This document shows, in pieces, positions 17,166 through 26,226 of a DNA stretch of 64,000 nt. Made by a program: the position numbers and the translations under genes. The DNA comes from Magnetospirillum sp. 15-1 (GTDB lineage: Bacteria > Pseudomonadota > Alphaproteobacteria > Rhodospirillales > Magnetospirillaceae): contig NZ_FXXN01000023.1 of assembly GCF_900184795.1 (NCBI RefSeq), positions 143,055 to 207,054 on the forward strand, given 5' to 3'. The notes under the pieces were generated by a model. That model was not told the DNA's origin. It saw only the letters and a list, made by a program, of their open reading frames with translations, and ran no database searches. Each line of letters begins with the position of its first letter. The first letter of the stretch is position 1.

Positions 17166-18188
17166 TTAAGCGCCGATCACGTTCCTGAGCAGGCCGATCT
17201 CGGCCACCTCGGTTTCCATCACGTCGCCGGGCTTGAGGAATTCCGGCGGATTGCGCGCCCCACCGATGCCCGACGGCGTGCCGGTGGCGATGATGTCGCC
17301 GGGCTCCAGCGTCAGGACGCGGGAGAGGTCGGCGATCAGGCGCGGCACGGAAAAGCGCATCTGATCGGTGCTGGCCGATTGCTTGACCACGCCGTTGACC
17401 CGGGTCTCCAGATGCAGCCCCCGCCAGTCCAGGTCCGAGGCCGGAACCAGCCACGGTCCCATGGGGCCGTGGCCGTCCAGGCTCTTGCCCATGAACCATT
17501 GCCCGCCGGACTTCTTGTGCATGATGTCGCGGGCCGAGGTGTCGTTGATCACCGTGTAGCCGTAGACGTGCGCCATGGCGTCCGCCTCGGCGATGGCCTT
17601 GCCGCGCCGGCCGATGATCACCGCCAGTTCGCATTCCCAGTCGATGGCGGTGGAGACCGAGGCGTCGTAGGGAATGGGATCGTAGGGACCGTTGACCGTC
17701 CCCACCCCCTTGGTGAAGAACACCGGACGGTCGGGCGCCTCGGCGGACGAGCCGCGCATGGCCTGACCTTCCTTATAATGGTCGATATAGTTGAACCCCA
17801 CCGCGTAGATGTTACGGGTCGGTGCCGAAATGGGTGACTGCAGCCAGACCTCGGACACCATGGGGCCGTCATCCGGTCCCTCGAGCATCAGTCGGCGGGC
17901 CTGGGCGAGGCCGCGCTCCCCGGCGGCGATCAGCGACACCATGCTGCCCGGATCGAACAACAGACGCAGGCCGCAACGGCGGGCGGCGGTTCCCAGATCG
18001 ACCACCCGGCCCGATCCCTTGACCACCCCGACCCGAGGCACCCGGCCGGGCACGGAATAGGTGATCAGACGCAATTTACCGGCGGCGGAATTGGGGATCG
18101 GCCCACCCGCCTGGGCGGCGGAGAACAGTATCGCCCCCACCGCCGTCCCGATTCCGGCGGCCATGACCCCGCGACGAGACGCACCCAT
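17166..18188 (-). CDS. Fumarylacetoacetate hydrolase-family protein with Tat signal
   Basis: 340 aa. It begins MGASRRGVMAAGIGTAVGAI, a twin-arginine leader ending near AQA. The catalytic FAH fold follows from ~110: NIYAVGFNYIDHY, RPVFFTKGVGTVNGPYDPI, DWECELAVIIGR with the Mg-binding acidic residues, NDTSARDIM, and TGTPSGIGGARNPP. Members hydrolyse C-C bonds of acylpyruvates or decarboxylate related keto acids, normally in the cytosol, so a Tat leader is unusual. The substrate is unknown. A 20-codon remnant of a second copy of its C-terminus lies about 150 bp upstream of its start, next to pepF. Confidence 0.82.
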   Translation of the reverse strand: MGASRRGVMAAGIGTAVGAILFSAAQAGGPIPNSAAGKLRLITYSVPGRVPRVGVVKGSGRVVDLGTAARRCGLRLLFDPGSMVSLIAAGERGLAQARRLMLEGPDDGPMVSEVWLQSPISAPTRNIYAVGFNYIDHYKEGQAMRGSSAEAPDRPVFFTKGVGTVNGPYDPIPYDASVSTAIDWECELAVIIGRRGKAIAEADAMAHVYGYTVINDTSARDIMHKKSGGQWFMGKSLDGHGPMGPWLVPASDLDWRGLHLETRVNGVVKQSASTDQMRFSVPRLIADLSRVLTLEPGDIIATGTPSGIGGARNPPEFLKPGDVMETEVAEIGLLRNVIGA

Positions 18189-18303
18189 TCGATCCCCCCC
18201 CGTATGGAAATATCACCGTTCCACTGAGAGGCTCGAAGTATACCTACACCATTTGAGCAAAGCCCATTATACGAAATGCAACCATGGCGAAGCCATTGGT
18301 TAT

Positions 18304-18315
18304 TGACATATGTCA
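18304..18315. promoter_or_regulatory. 12-bp perfect palindrome TGACATATGTCA
   Basis: A perfect dyad in the AT-rich gap upstream of the FAH-family gene; a possible operator for that gene. No known consensus is claimed. Confidence 0.25.
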
Positions 18316-18335
18316 TGGGAGGGGCAGACCACCCC

Positions 18336-18398
18336 CTACCCGCCTATTACGTTCCGGAACAGGCCGATCTCGACGTTTCCGGTCTCCATCACCTCGTC
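18336..18398 (-). pseudogene. Remnant of an FAH-family gene C-terminus
   Basis: Directly after the pepF stop, in the following codon, the minus strand encodes DEVMETGNVEIGLFRNVIGG and a stop (20 codons). The last 20 residues of the intact neighbouring FAH protein are GDVMETEVAEIGLLRNVIGA; 13 of 20 match without gaps. The rest of the gene is missing. This is a relic of a tandem duplication or of recombination between two FAH copies. It has no start and is presumably not translated. Confidence 0.75.
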
Positions 18399-20186
18399 CT
18401 ACATCGCTTCCAGCTCGTCGATGAAACCGATGACCACATCCAGGCCCTGGCGCCAGAATTGCGGGTCGCCGGCGTCCAGGCCGAAGGGGGCCAGCAGGTC
18501 CTGGTGACGCAGCGTGCCGCCGGCCCGCAGCATGTCCAGGTACTTGGCCGGGAAATCGGGAATGCCGCCCTTGGCATAGACCGAATACAGCGAGTTCACC
18601 AGGCAATCGCCGAAGGCATAGGCATAGACATAGAACGGCGAATGGACGAAGTGCGGGATGTAGGTCCAGAAATGCCGGTACTCGTCGTGGAAGCGGAAGG
18701 CCGGGCCCAGGCTGTCGGCCTGCACGCTCATCCACAACTCGCCGATGCGCTCGGGCGACAGTTCGCCCCGGCGGCGCTCGTCATGCAGCAGGGATTCGAA
18801 CTCGTAGAACGCCACCTGGCGCACCACGGTGTTGATCATGTCCTCCACCTTGGAGGCCAGCATGATGCGGCGGCTCTTGGGCGAGGTCTCGCGCTCGAGC
18901 ATGGCGCGGAAGGTCAGCATCTCGCCGAACACCGAGGCGGTCTCGGCGAGCGTCAGCGGCGTGTCGGACATCAGGGGGCCCTGCACGCCGGCCAGCACCT
19001 GATGCACGCCGTGCCCCAGTTCGTGGGCCAGCGTCATCACGTCCCTGGACTTGCCCAGGTAGTTGACCAGCAGATAGGGGTGCACCGACGGCACGGTCGG
19101 ATGGGCGAAGGCGCCGGGCGACTTTCCCGGACGGACGGGGGCGTCGATCCAGTTGTTGTCGAAGAAGCGCTTGCCCACCGCCGCCATGTCGGGCGAGAAC
19201 GCCCCATAGGCGCCCAGCACCGTGTCGCGGGCCTGTTCCCAGGTGTACTTGCGGTCGTCGTCGTCGGGCAGCGGGGCGTTGCGATCCCAGTAATCCATCT
19301 TGTCGACGCCGAACCACTTGGCCTTCAGCGCGTAGTAGCGGTGCGACAATTGGGGGAAGCAGCCCTTCACCGCCGCCACCAGGGCGTCGACCACCCCGTC
19401 CTCCACCTGATTGGACAGGTTGCGATAGGATTGCGGGCGGGCATAGGCGCGCCACTTGTCCTCGATCTCCTTTTCCTTGGCCAGGGTGTTGGTGATCAGC
19501 GCGAACAGCGGCACGTTGTCGCCCAGCACCTTGCCGAGCGATTTGGCGGCCTCCTTGCGCCTGGCGCCGTCCTTGTCGCTGAGGCAGTTCAGCACCTCGG
19601 CCGAAGTCACCTCCTGGCCGCCCAGGGGAAAGCGCAGACGGGCCATGGTCTCGTCGAACAGCCGGTTCCAGGCCGCCGTGCCGACCACGTGCAGCTCGTG
19701 CAGCATCTTCTCGGCCTCATCGGAAAGCTGGTGCGGGCGGAAAACCCGCAGGTCGCGCAGCCAGGGACCGTAATGGGCCGCCTCGGGCGCCTTCAGCTTC
19801 TCGGCCAGCACCGCGTCGTCCAGCCGGTTGATCTCCAGGGTGAAGAACAGGGTATGGGTGGAAATATCGGTGACCCGTTCCTGCATGCCCTGGTAAAAGC
19901 GGCCGCGTTCGGAATCGGAGACGTCGCCCGAATAGAGCAGCTGGGCAAAGGACATGACGCGGTAGAGGATCTGGCCGATACGCTCGTACTCGGCGATGGC
20001 CGCCCCCAATTCCGCGCCCGCCAGCCCGGCCAGCTTACCGGCATAGGCGGCCTCGAAGGCCTGGGACGCCGAATCGGCCGCCCGCAGGTCGGCCTCCAGC
20101 TCCGGCGAATCCGGCGCGGGATAAAGATCGGAAAGGTCCCACTCTGGGAGGGTGCCGAGATCGTTGGCCGATGCTACAAAGGTCAT
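18399..20186 (-). CDS. pepF: M3 family oligoendopeptidase (PepF)
   Basis: 595 aa zinc metallopeptidase of the thimet/M3B group. The zinc site HELGHGVHQ is near residue 385, with the downstream glutamate in TLAETASVFGEML. The family blocks KWFGVDKMDYWDRNAPLP and the C-terminal YAYAFGDCLVNSLYSVY are also present. It is cytosolic and trims oligopeptides. ATG at 20186 follows AAGGAG with good spacing; the open frame running on to 22091 is antisense to the next gene and not real. The start is divergent from the acyl-CoA synthetase gene. Confidence 0.94.
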   Translation of the reverse strand: MTFVASANDLGTLPEWDLSDLYPAPDSPELEADLRAADSASQAFEAAYAGKLAGLAGAELGAAIAEYERIGQILYRVMSFAQLLYSGDVSDSERGRFYQGMQERVTDISTHTLFFTLEINRLDDAVLAEKLKAPEAAHYGPWLRDLRVFRPHQLSDEAEKMLHELHVVGTAAWNRLFDETMARLRFPLGGQEVTSAEVLNCLSDKDGARRKEAAKSLGKVLGDNVPLFALITNTLAKEKEIEDKWRAYARPQSYRNLSNQVEDGVVDALVAAVKGCFPQLSHRYYALKAKWFGVDKMDYWDRNAPLPDDDDRKYTWEQARDTVLGAYGAFSPDMAAVGKRFFDNNWIDAPVRPGKSPGAFAHPTVPSVHPYLLVNYLGKSRDVMTLAHELGHGVHQVLAGVQGPLMSDTPLTLAETASVFGEMLTFRAMLERETSPKSRRIMLASKVEDMINTVVRQVAFYEFESLLHDERRRGELSPERIGELWMSVQADSLGPAFRFHDEYRHFWTYIPHFVHSPFYVYAYAFGDCLVNSLYSVYAKGGIPDFPAKYLDMLRAGGTLRHQDLLAPFGLDAGDPQFWRQGLDVVIGFIDELEAM

Positions 20187-20252
20187 GCGCTGTCTCCTTG
20201 TTGCGACACAATATAAGGACGGCGCCACGGCGCGAACAGGGAGTTTCGACGC

Positions 20253-22079
20253 ATGGAGGTTGAGTTCGCCGCGCAGACCAGCCTGCCGGCCATGTTCCTC
20301 GCCCAGGCCGAGCGCCTGGACGCCCGCCCGTTCCTGGGCTTCAAGGCCGGGGATTCCTGGCATGCGCTGTCGTGGAGCGAAACGGCGGAGCGCGTGCTGG
20401 CCCTGGCCGCCGGATTGCGTGCCCTGGGGCTGGAAAGCGGCGACCGGGTCATGCTGGTGGCCGAGAACCGCCCCGAATGGGCCATGGCCGATCTGGCCAT
20501 CATGGCGGCCGGCGGCATCTGCGTGCCCGCCTACACCACCAACACCGTGGCCGATCACCTGCACATCCTGGAGAATTCCGGCGCCCGGCTGATCATCGTC
20601 TCCACCAAGGCGTTGGCCGAGCGCGTCCTGCCCGCCGCCGCCCGCTCGGACCATGCTCCCGCCATCATCGCCATGGAGGCCCTGGCCCTGGCCCAATCGC
20701 CCGGCGTGGACATCCACGCATGGGACGCGGTGCTGGAATCGGGGCGAGGGCACGAGGCTGAAATCCGCGCCCTGGCGGCCGGCCTGAAGCGTCAGGACAC
20801 CGCCTGCCTGATCTACACCTCGGGCACCGGCGGCGTGCCCAAGGGGGTTATGCTGTCCCACGGCGCCATCCTGTGCAATTGCATGGGCGCCACCGACGTG
20901 CTGCGTGAACTGGGGCTGGCACAAGAGGTCTTCCTGTCCTTCCTGCCGCTGTCGCATGCCTACGAGCATACGGCCGGCCTTCATTTCCCCATCTCCATCG
21001 GCGCCGAGATCCGCTACGCCGAGGGCATCGAGCATCTGGCCGCCAACATGGCCGAGGTATCGCCCACCATCATGACGGCGGTTCCCCGTCTCTACGAGAC
21101 CATGCGGACCCGCATCCTCAAGGGTCTGACCCGGGTCAGTCCCTTGCGGCGGCGCCTGTTCGCGGCGGCCCTGGACCTGGGGACCCGGCGCATCAAGGGC
21201 GAGCGCCTCGGCCCGTTCGACCGCCTCGCCGACCGTGTGCTGGAGCGGCTGGTGCGCGACAAGGTCCGCGCCCGCTTCGGCGGCCGGCTCAAGGCCTTCG
21301 TCTCGGGCGGCGCCCCCCTGCCCTACGAGGTGGGCCTGTTCTTCATGGCTCTCGGCGTACGCATCCTGCAGGGCTACGGCCAGACCGAGGCGGCGCCGGT
21401 GATCGCCGTCAATCGTCCCGACCACAACCGTCTCGAAACGGTCGGACCGCCCATGCGGGGCGTCGAGCTCAAGATCGCCGGGGACGGCGAAATCCTGGTC
21501 CGGGGCGAACTGGTGATGCGGGGTTACTGGCGCGATCCCGACACCTCGGCCCAGGCCGTCGACGGCGACGGCTGGTTGCATACCGGCGACATCGGCGAGA
21601 TCGATCCGGACGGCTGCCTGCGCATCACCGACCGCAAGAAGGATATCATCGTCAATTCCGGCGGTGACAACGTGGCGCCCCAGCGCATCGAAAGCTTCCT
21701 GACCCTGGAACCGGAAATCGCCCAGGCCATGGTCCATGGCGATCGCCGCCCCCATCTGGTCGCCCTGATCGTTCCCGATCGGGAATGGGTGCAATCCTGG
21801 GCCGAGGCCACCGGCCAGACGGCATCCTTGACCAACATCATGAACAGTGATGAATTGCGCAAGGCGCTGACCCTGGTAATCGACCGGGTGAATCGCCAAC
21901 TCTCTCCAGTCGAGAAGATTCGGCGGTTCATGGTCGCTCCCAATCCATTTGAAGTAGACAATGGCATGCTGACTCCAACCCTCAAGATTCGCCGCCACCA
22001 AATCAGGGAGACATACGGGCAGGCCCTGGATGCTCTTTATGAGGAAAAGACACAGAGCCGGAATCAGACATTCCGGTGA
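20253..22079 (+). CDS. AMP-dependent long-chain acyl-CoA synthetase
   Basis: 608 aa adenylate-forming enzyme. The P-loop motif YTSGTGGVPKGVMLSH is near residue 190. Also visible are GYGQTEAAPVI (~373), the WLHTGDIGEID motif (~440), and the DRKKDIIVNSGGDN hinge followed by the C-terminal domain. It ends with a truncated lid region rather than the usual catalytic-Lys context, though TPTLKIRRHQI is present near the end and supplies the expected lysine. The likely substrate is a medium- or long-chain fatty acid. Monocistronic; the downstream gene starts about 150 bp later. Confidence 0.9.
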   Translation: MEVEFAAQTSLPAMFLAQAERLDARPFLGFKAGDSWHALSWSETAERVLALAAGLRALGLESGDRVMLVAENRPEWAMADLAIMAAGGICVPAYTTNTVADHLHILENSGARLIIVSTKALAERVLPAAARSDHAPAIIAMEALALAQSPGVDIHAWDAVLESGRGHEAEIRALAAGLKRQDTACLIYTSGTGGVPKGVMLSHGAILCNCMGATDVLRELGLAQEVFLSFLPLSHAYEHTAGLHFPISIGAEIRYAEGIEHLAANMAEVSPTIMTAVPRLYETMRTRILKGLTRVSPLRRRLFAAALDLGTRRIKGERLGPFDRLADRVLERLVRDKVRARFGGRLKAFVSGGAPLPYEVGLFFMALGVRILQGYGQTEAAPVIAVNRPDHNRLETVGPPMRGVELKIAGDGEILVRGELVMRGYWRDPDTSAQAVDGDGWLHTGDIGEIDPDGCLRITDRKKDIIVNSGGDNVAPQRIESFLTLEPEIAQAMVHGDRRPHLVALIVPDREWVQSWAEATGQTASLTNIMNSDELRKALTLVIDRVNRQLSPVEKIRRFMVAPNPFEVDNGMLTPTLKIRRHQIRETYGQALDALYEEKTQSRNQTFR

Positions 22080-22133
22080 AAGCTTTGGCAACAGACGGCA
22101 AATGGATTGTTAACAGAACTAACCATCGCTAAG

Positions 22134-22146
22134 GTTGTGTCACAAC
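22134..22146. promoter_or_regulatory. Dyad GTTGTG-T-CACAAC upstream of the degenerate receiver gene
   Basis: A perfect 6-1-6 palindrome in an AT-rich gap after the acyl-CoA synthetase gene. Position is suitable for an operator about 90 bp upstream of the next start. Confidence 0.3.
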
Positions 22147-22233
22147 ACCTATCCTTCGTATTGCTTTTTGACGAAGCCTTGCATTAAAAACATTCTCGCT
22201 TCCGCAGCATCCTCGCAGAGACCGTTTGGCCAG

Positions 22234-23145
22234 ATGTCACGAGCTGAACCCGCAATGCCCCTGGCCCCCGTTCCGGCCGCCGTCGACCTGTCAAAGGTCA
22301 AGGCGCTGGTCTGCGAGCCCAGCCTGCCCATCCGGCAGGGCATTCGTCTGGCTCTGAACAATGTCGGCATCCGCGATATCACCGAAGCCTCGACCTTTCT
22401 CGCCGCCCATCAGGCATGCAAGGAGGGCGACCACGATTTCCTGGTGCTCAATCAGGAGATCGAGACCAACGATTCCACCTTCATCATGCGCGAGCTGCGC
22501 TCGGGGGTCCTGGGCCGCGACCCGTTCATCCTGACGGTGATGCTGCTGTCGTCGCGCGAGGAGCCCAAGGTGCGCTCGGTGATCGATTGCGGCCCCGACG
22601 ACCTGCTGCTGATCCCCTTTGCTCCCGATCAGTTGATGAACCGCCTCAAGGTTCTGGTCGAGCGGCGCAAGCCGTTCGTGGTGACCCACGATTATATCGG
22701 CCCCGACCGCCGCGCCGCGCCGCGTCCCGGCGCCACCTCGGCCACCCAGTTCCAGGTTCCCAATCCGGTGCGGGCCCGCGGCACCAACCTGCCGCGCGAC
22801 CGTTACGACCGCCTGAAGCAGGATTCCATCGTCGCCATCGGCATCGAGCGCATCAAGCGGCTGGCCGCCACCATGGACTGGGAGTGCAACGCGCTGACGG
22901 TCAGCGCCCGCGACGGCAAGATGACCGCCGAAAGCACCTATCGCAGCATGGCCAAGCTGGAGCAGGTAACGGCCGAACTCTCGATCCGGGTCACCAAGCA
23001 ACTGGGCCACACCACCGAGACCATCGACGGCTTGCTGGAAATGTGCCGCAGATTGAAAGCGACGCCCGGCAACGTCGCTTTTTCGGATATCGAAACCATT
23101 ACCCAGACGTCGCGCCGGATTTCCGGGACCTATAGCGCGCGATAG
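22234..23145 (+). CDS. Degenerate receiver-domain protein (YIGPDRR type)
   Basis: About 303 aa from the ATG at 22234; a TTG at 22135 would add 33 residues. Residues ~22-145 follow a response-regulator receiver fold (KVKALVCEPSLPIRQGIRLA). The phospho-acceptor position reads VLNQEIE (Asn73 for Asp), and the conserved Lys before Pro is replaced (LLIPFAP). It then has PFVVTHDYIGPDRR and VPNPVRARG, shared with the protein at 28210-28821. The C-terminal ~100 residues are helical (KLEQVTAELSIRVTKQLGH). It looks like a non-phosphorylatable receiver acting by protein contact. Start uncertain; no clear ribosome site. Confidence 0.6.
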   Translation: MSRAEPAMPLAPVPAAVDLSKVKALVCEPSLPIRQGIRLALNNVGIRDITEASTFLAAHQACKEGDHDFLVLNQEIETNDSTFIMRELRSGVLGRDPFILTVMLLSSREEPKVRSVIDCGPDDLLLIPFAPDQLMNRLKVLVERRKPFVVTHDYIGPDRRAAPRPGATSATQFQVPNPVRARGTNLPRDRYDRLKQDSIVAIGIERIKRLAATMDWECNALTVSARDGKMTAESTYRSMAKLEQVTAELSIRVTKQLGHTTETIDGLLEMCRRLKATPGNVAFSDIETITQTSRRISGTYSAR

Positions 23146-23224
23146 CACGCCACGACTTCAGTATTGCCCATCCCGTGGCAGCCGCTCGTGGTTGACGGCG
23201 GCGTGCGGACGGAGAAGACCCGCT

Positions 23225-24289
23225 TTACCGGGCTTCGCCGCGCGGGGCGATGATATCCAGGGTTTCCTGCAGTTGCGTCCGCTGCTCGCGGACGGTGGCC
23301 GCCTGATCGGGCAGGCCGAGCGCTTCCAGGATGGCAGCCATGCTGTCCAGGGCGACGATCAGCGACGGCACGGCGTGGACCGGGTCGGTGTTGACCGCAT
23401 CGTGGAACAGATCCACCGCCTCCAGCGACAGGTCCAGCCCTTCCTTGAGGCGGCCGGCATCGTGACTGCGCCCCGCCAGATTCCCGACGGCCTGGGCCAG
23501 GGTCAGGCGATGGGCGGTGCCATCGGCCTTGAACAGCATGCGGGCAAGATCGGCGGCCTCGGAGGCATGGGCCAGGGCGGTCTCCACCTGACCGGCGCCG
23601 GCCAGGGCCACGGAAGCCTGCTGCAGGGTCAGAATCAGCAATTGCACCACGGCGGCCGGCGGCGCATCGCCGAACAGGCCGATCAGCAGCCGGCGGGTAT
23701 CGATGGCCTCGGGCCATAACCCGACCTCGGTGAAGGCCATGGCGGCACGATGCAGCGCCTCGACCATGGAGCCGAGGAACGGCTGCCCCGCCGGGCCGCC
23801 ATCGCGAAAAACCTCCACGGCCTGGGCCAGTTCCTCGACGGTGCCGGCGGTATCGCCGCCCCGCATCTTGAGCCCGGCCAGATTGATCAGCGATGAGACC
23901 AGGACGAAACGGGCCTTGTCCGGGTGAGAGGCCATGGCCTGGCGCGCATGCTCGACCGCGTCGACACCGACCGCCCTCGCCTCTTCCAGGCAGGACGCCT
24001 CGGCCAGCAGGTTGGATTGGGAATTGAGCAGCGATGCCAGTTGCACCGCATAGGCCTCTGGCTGAACCTGAGCCATGGCCCGATACAGTCCGACGGATTC
24101 CGATATGGCCAGCAGCCCGGCCTCGGTATCGCCCTGGGCGATCTGCAGATTGCCCAACTGCCAAAGGCATTCGGCATGGGCGGGATAGACGATGCCGGGA
24201 TCGAATTCCAGGCGCCGGCGAAAATCCGCGGCAAGGGCGCCAAGGCGCACGATTTCCTCGCCGGAATCGGCGGGCTGGGACGTGGTCAA
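23225..24289 (-). CDS. TPR repeat protein
   Basis: 354 aa made almost wholly of paired helices of the tetratricopeptide type: LWQLGNLQIAQGDTEAGLLA, SSLINLAGLKMRGGDTAGTV, LARMLFKADGTAHRLTLAQA. No enzyme domain, signal peptide or membrane segment is seen, so it is probably a cytosolic scaffold. The start is TTG at 24289, seven bases after AGGAG. Function unknown; it is convergent with the degenerate receiver gene. Confidence 0.7.
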   Translation of the reverse strand: MTTSQPADSGEEIVRLGALAADFRRRLEFDPGIVYPAHAECLWQLGNLQIAQGDTEAGLLAISESVGLYRAMAQVQPEAYAVQLASLLNSQSNLLAEASCLEEARAVGVDAVEHARQAMASHPDKARFVLVSSLINLAGLKMRGGDTAGTVEELAQAVEVFRDGGPAGQPFLGSMVEALHRAAMAFTEVGLWPEAIDTRRLLIGLFGDAPPAAVVQLLILTLQQASVALAGAGQVETALAHASEAADLARMLFKADGTAHRLTLAQAVGNLAGRSHDAGRLKEGLDLSLEAVDLFHDAVNTDPVHAVPSLIVALDSMAAILEALGLPDQAATVREQRTQLQETLDIIAPRGEAR

Positions 24290-24373
24290 GCGGATTCTCC
24301 TTTCGCGAGGCCCCTTCTGGGCCCGGACACACCCGAGCGCGTTACGCTCGCGCGACAGTTTAGGCGGCCATGG

Positions 24374-25180
24374 TTAACACTTCGTTCGAGGCAGCATCTC
24401 GATGGATTCCAGTCGGCCCTTCAGGCTGAAGGTCTTGAAGATTTGCTCGATGTCCTCGGCGACGCCATTAGCGTGATAGTTGAGAGACATCTCGAATTCC
24501 GGCAAGGGATCAGTGCTGCCGATGGGGAAGAACGCCATGCGCATGGGCCAGGCCGGCGAGTTGAGCAGCGGGCTCGACACCGCGGCGGGCTGGGACATCG
24601 TGGCGCGGCCGATCTGGGCGCTGGTCTCCAGCGCTCCTTCCTCGCCCTGCCCGTCGAACAGCGGCCGCGCCAGGATGCGGCCGCCCTTGTTGGCGGTCTC
24701 GATCAGCCGGATGGTGTGGGCGGTGGGAAACAGCGTCCCCTTGGGCAGCTTGATGGAGCGCGGCTCCGGACGGGTATAGTGCGCTACGCCGCCCTGCCCC
24801 GCCCCCCGGAGCTTGGCCGAGCCCTCGACTTCCTCGGTCACCTGGCCCTCGCGGGACTGGCGCACCCGGAAGCGGTAGTTGAGGCCGTCCTTGGACTCCC
24901 AGCCCAGGAAATCGGTGGTGGTCGCCACCTGTCCGCCCTCGGAATAGGCATAGGTGATGACCAGGCGGAATTCGGTGATCCAGCCATCACAGGCATCGAT
25001 GAACTCGTAGGTCCAGGCGCCGTTGGCATTGGCCATGCCGCTGCCGGAGCGGGACGCCGACAATCCCATACGGTAGGTGGCGCGATGGGAGGCGAGATCG
25101 GCGGCATGAACCACCTCCGCCCCGAACATCGCCAGACTGGCGGCGAGGCACCCCGACACCACCCCAATTCTGCGCTTCAT
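24374..25180 (-). CDS. eipB: EipB-like cell-envelope integrity protein (DUF1849)
   Basis: 268 aa with a signal peptide (VVSGCLAASLAMFGAEVVHA). The first mature block, ADLASHRATYRMGLSASRSG, and TTDFLGWESKDGLNYRFRV are typical of DUF1849. Two cysteines remain after processing, one in DACDGW and one as the last residue (RTKC), fitting the disulphide reported for Brucella EipB. EipB is a periplasmic beta-spiral protein needed for envelope integrity in alphaproteobacteria. ATG at 25180 has GGAGG five bases upstream. Confidence 0.8.
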   Translation of the reverse strand: MKRRIGVVSGCLAASLAMFGAEVVHAADLASHRATYRMGLSASRSGSGMANANGAWTYEFIDACDGWITEFRLVITYAYSEGGQVATTTDFLGWESKDGLNYRFRVRQSREGQVTEEVEGSAKLRGAGQGGVAHYTRPEPRSIKLPKGTLFPTAHTIRLIETANKGGRILARPLFDGQGEEGALETSAQIGRATMSQPAAVSSPLLNSPAWPMRMAFFPIGSTDPLPEFEMSLNYHANGVAEDIEQIFKTFSLKGRLESIEMLPRTKC

Positions 25181-25402
25181 CAAATCCTCCGACGGGAATC
25201 CCCGTACCTATTATATACACCGCCGGCGCCCGCCCACCAGAGCAGACGGAGCCCGGCAGATATTTCCCGGCCAATCGGCAACATTTTCCCCACCGGACGG
25301 AGCGGACCGCACCAAGACGACGGATTTCCGCCATTCGGTCCTGGCACGAAGCCTGCATCCTTAATATCGGGTTCGTGGTTCGAATTTTGGAGGTGTTGGC
25401 GG

Positions 25403-25663
25403 ATGACATTCGAATTCGCTCCCGATTGGATGGAGACCCTGTTGCGGCCTTCTTCCTATTCGCCCGCCAGCCTGGGCTTGTCGCCGATGATGCCGGCCAC
25501 CAATCCGCCGGCCCATCCCGACGCCGGCGAAGTGGCCGCCCTGGTGGGCGAACTGTTCGCCGAGGGAACCCTGTCCGCCGAGCAGTTCCGCTCGCTGCTG
25601 GCCGCCCCCGAACTGGAACCCTATCTCGAAACCACCTTGCAGCCCTGCATCAAGACGCCATGA
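25403..25663 (+). CDS. Small protein of unknown function, partner of the next gene
   Basis: 86 aa, no signal peptide or membrane segment. The C-terminal half reads VGELFAEGTLSAEQFRSLL, close to a motif of the downstream protein (ELYMEGTLNWDEFQMI). GGAGG precedes the ATG by nine bases, and its stop overlaps the next start as ATGA, so the two are translationally coupled. I do not recognise the family. The shared EL-x-x-EGTL-x(4)-F helix may be a docking or dimer segment. Confidence 0.7.
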   Translation: MTFEFAPDWMETLLRPSSYSPASLGLSPMMPATNPPAHPDAGEVAALVGELFAEGTLSAEQFRSLLAAPELEPYLETTLQPCIKTP

Positions 25664-26145
25664 ATATCGGATCGACCCTTCTCCGCCTGTTTTCCGACCG
25701 CCCGTCCCCCGAGACGCAGCGCCTGGAACCACGCCTGAGCAATGCGGTCGACAATCAGGCCGCCAAGACGGAAAAGGCCGCGGAACCCCTGATCGCCCTG
25801 CCGCCCCCGCGCCCCGAGGAACCGCGCTACGACCTGCGCAACGTCTCGCCCCGCGAGTTCGCTGACATCACTCACGAGCTTTATATGGAAGGCACGCTGA
25901 ACTGGGACGAGTTCCAGATGATCGGCTTCCCCAGCGAGCTCAGCCCCCGCTACAACGAAACCATCGGCGCCCTGACCGGTGAAAAAGCCAAGCCCGATCA
26001 GCCCAAGGACATGCTCGGCCACTGGGAACAGCGCGTCGAGTTCGAGCGCAAGTACAACCCCGACGCCGATCAGGTCCGCACCGCCGAAAACGCCCTGGCC
26101 AAACTCAGCTGGCAGTCCCAGACGCCGGTGAAGCTGAGCGCCTGA
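25660..26145 (+). CDS. Hypothetical protein with an EGTL motif
   Basis: 161 aa, soluble and charged. After a variable N-terminus and a Pro-rich stretch (LIALPPPRPEEPRYDL) comes NVSPREFADITHELYMEG and TLNWDEFQMIGFPSELSP, then a helical tail. It resembles its 86-aa upstream neighbour over the EL-x-x-EGTL region, suggesting common descent. The family is not recognised. A bidirectional terminator separates it from aspS. Confidence 0.7.
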   Translation: MNIGSTLLRLFSDRPSPETQRLEPRLSNAVDNQAAKTEKAAEPLIALPPPRPEEPRYDLRNVSPREFADITHELYMEGTLNWDEFQMIGFPSELSPRYNETIGALTGEKAKPDQPKDMLGHWEQRVEFERKYNPDADQVRTAENALAKLSWQSQTPVKLSA

Positions 26146-26180
26146 GGCGGCGGCTCCGCCTCCTTTCGCAATCCATGAAA

Positions 26181-26202
26181 AAAGGGGGCCGAATCCCCCT
26201 TT
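26181..26202. terminator. Bidirectional terminator
   Basis: AAAGGGGG-CCGAAT-CCCCCTTT, with A and T tracts on either side, lies between the convergent small-protein pair and aspS. Confidence 0.75.
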
Positions 26203-26226
26203 CCCATTTTCGGCGAAGAGAAGGCC

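Noticed and set aside
20187-22091. Open frame extending pepF on the minus strand to 22091
   Set aside because: It is antisense to the acyl-CoA synthetase gene; PepF has a good ribosome site and normal length from 20186.
22105-22125. Possible CtrA site near TTAACAGAACTAACC
   Set aside because: Only one half-site fits TTAA-N7-TTAA; the second half is AACC.
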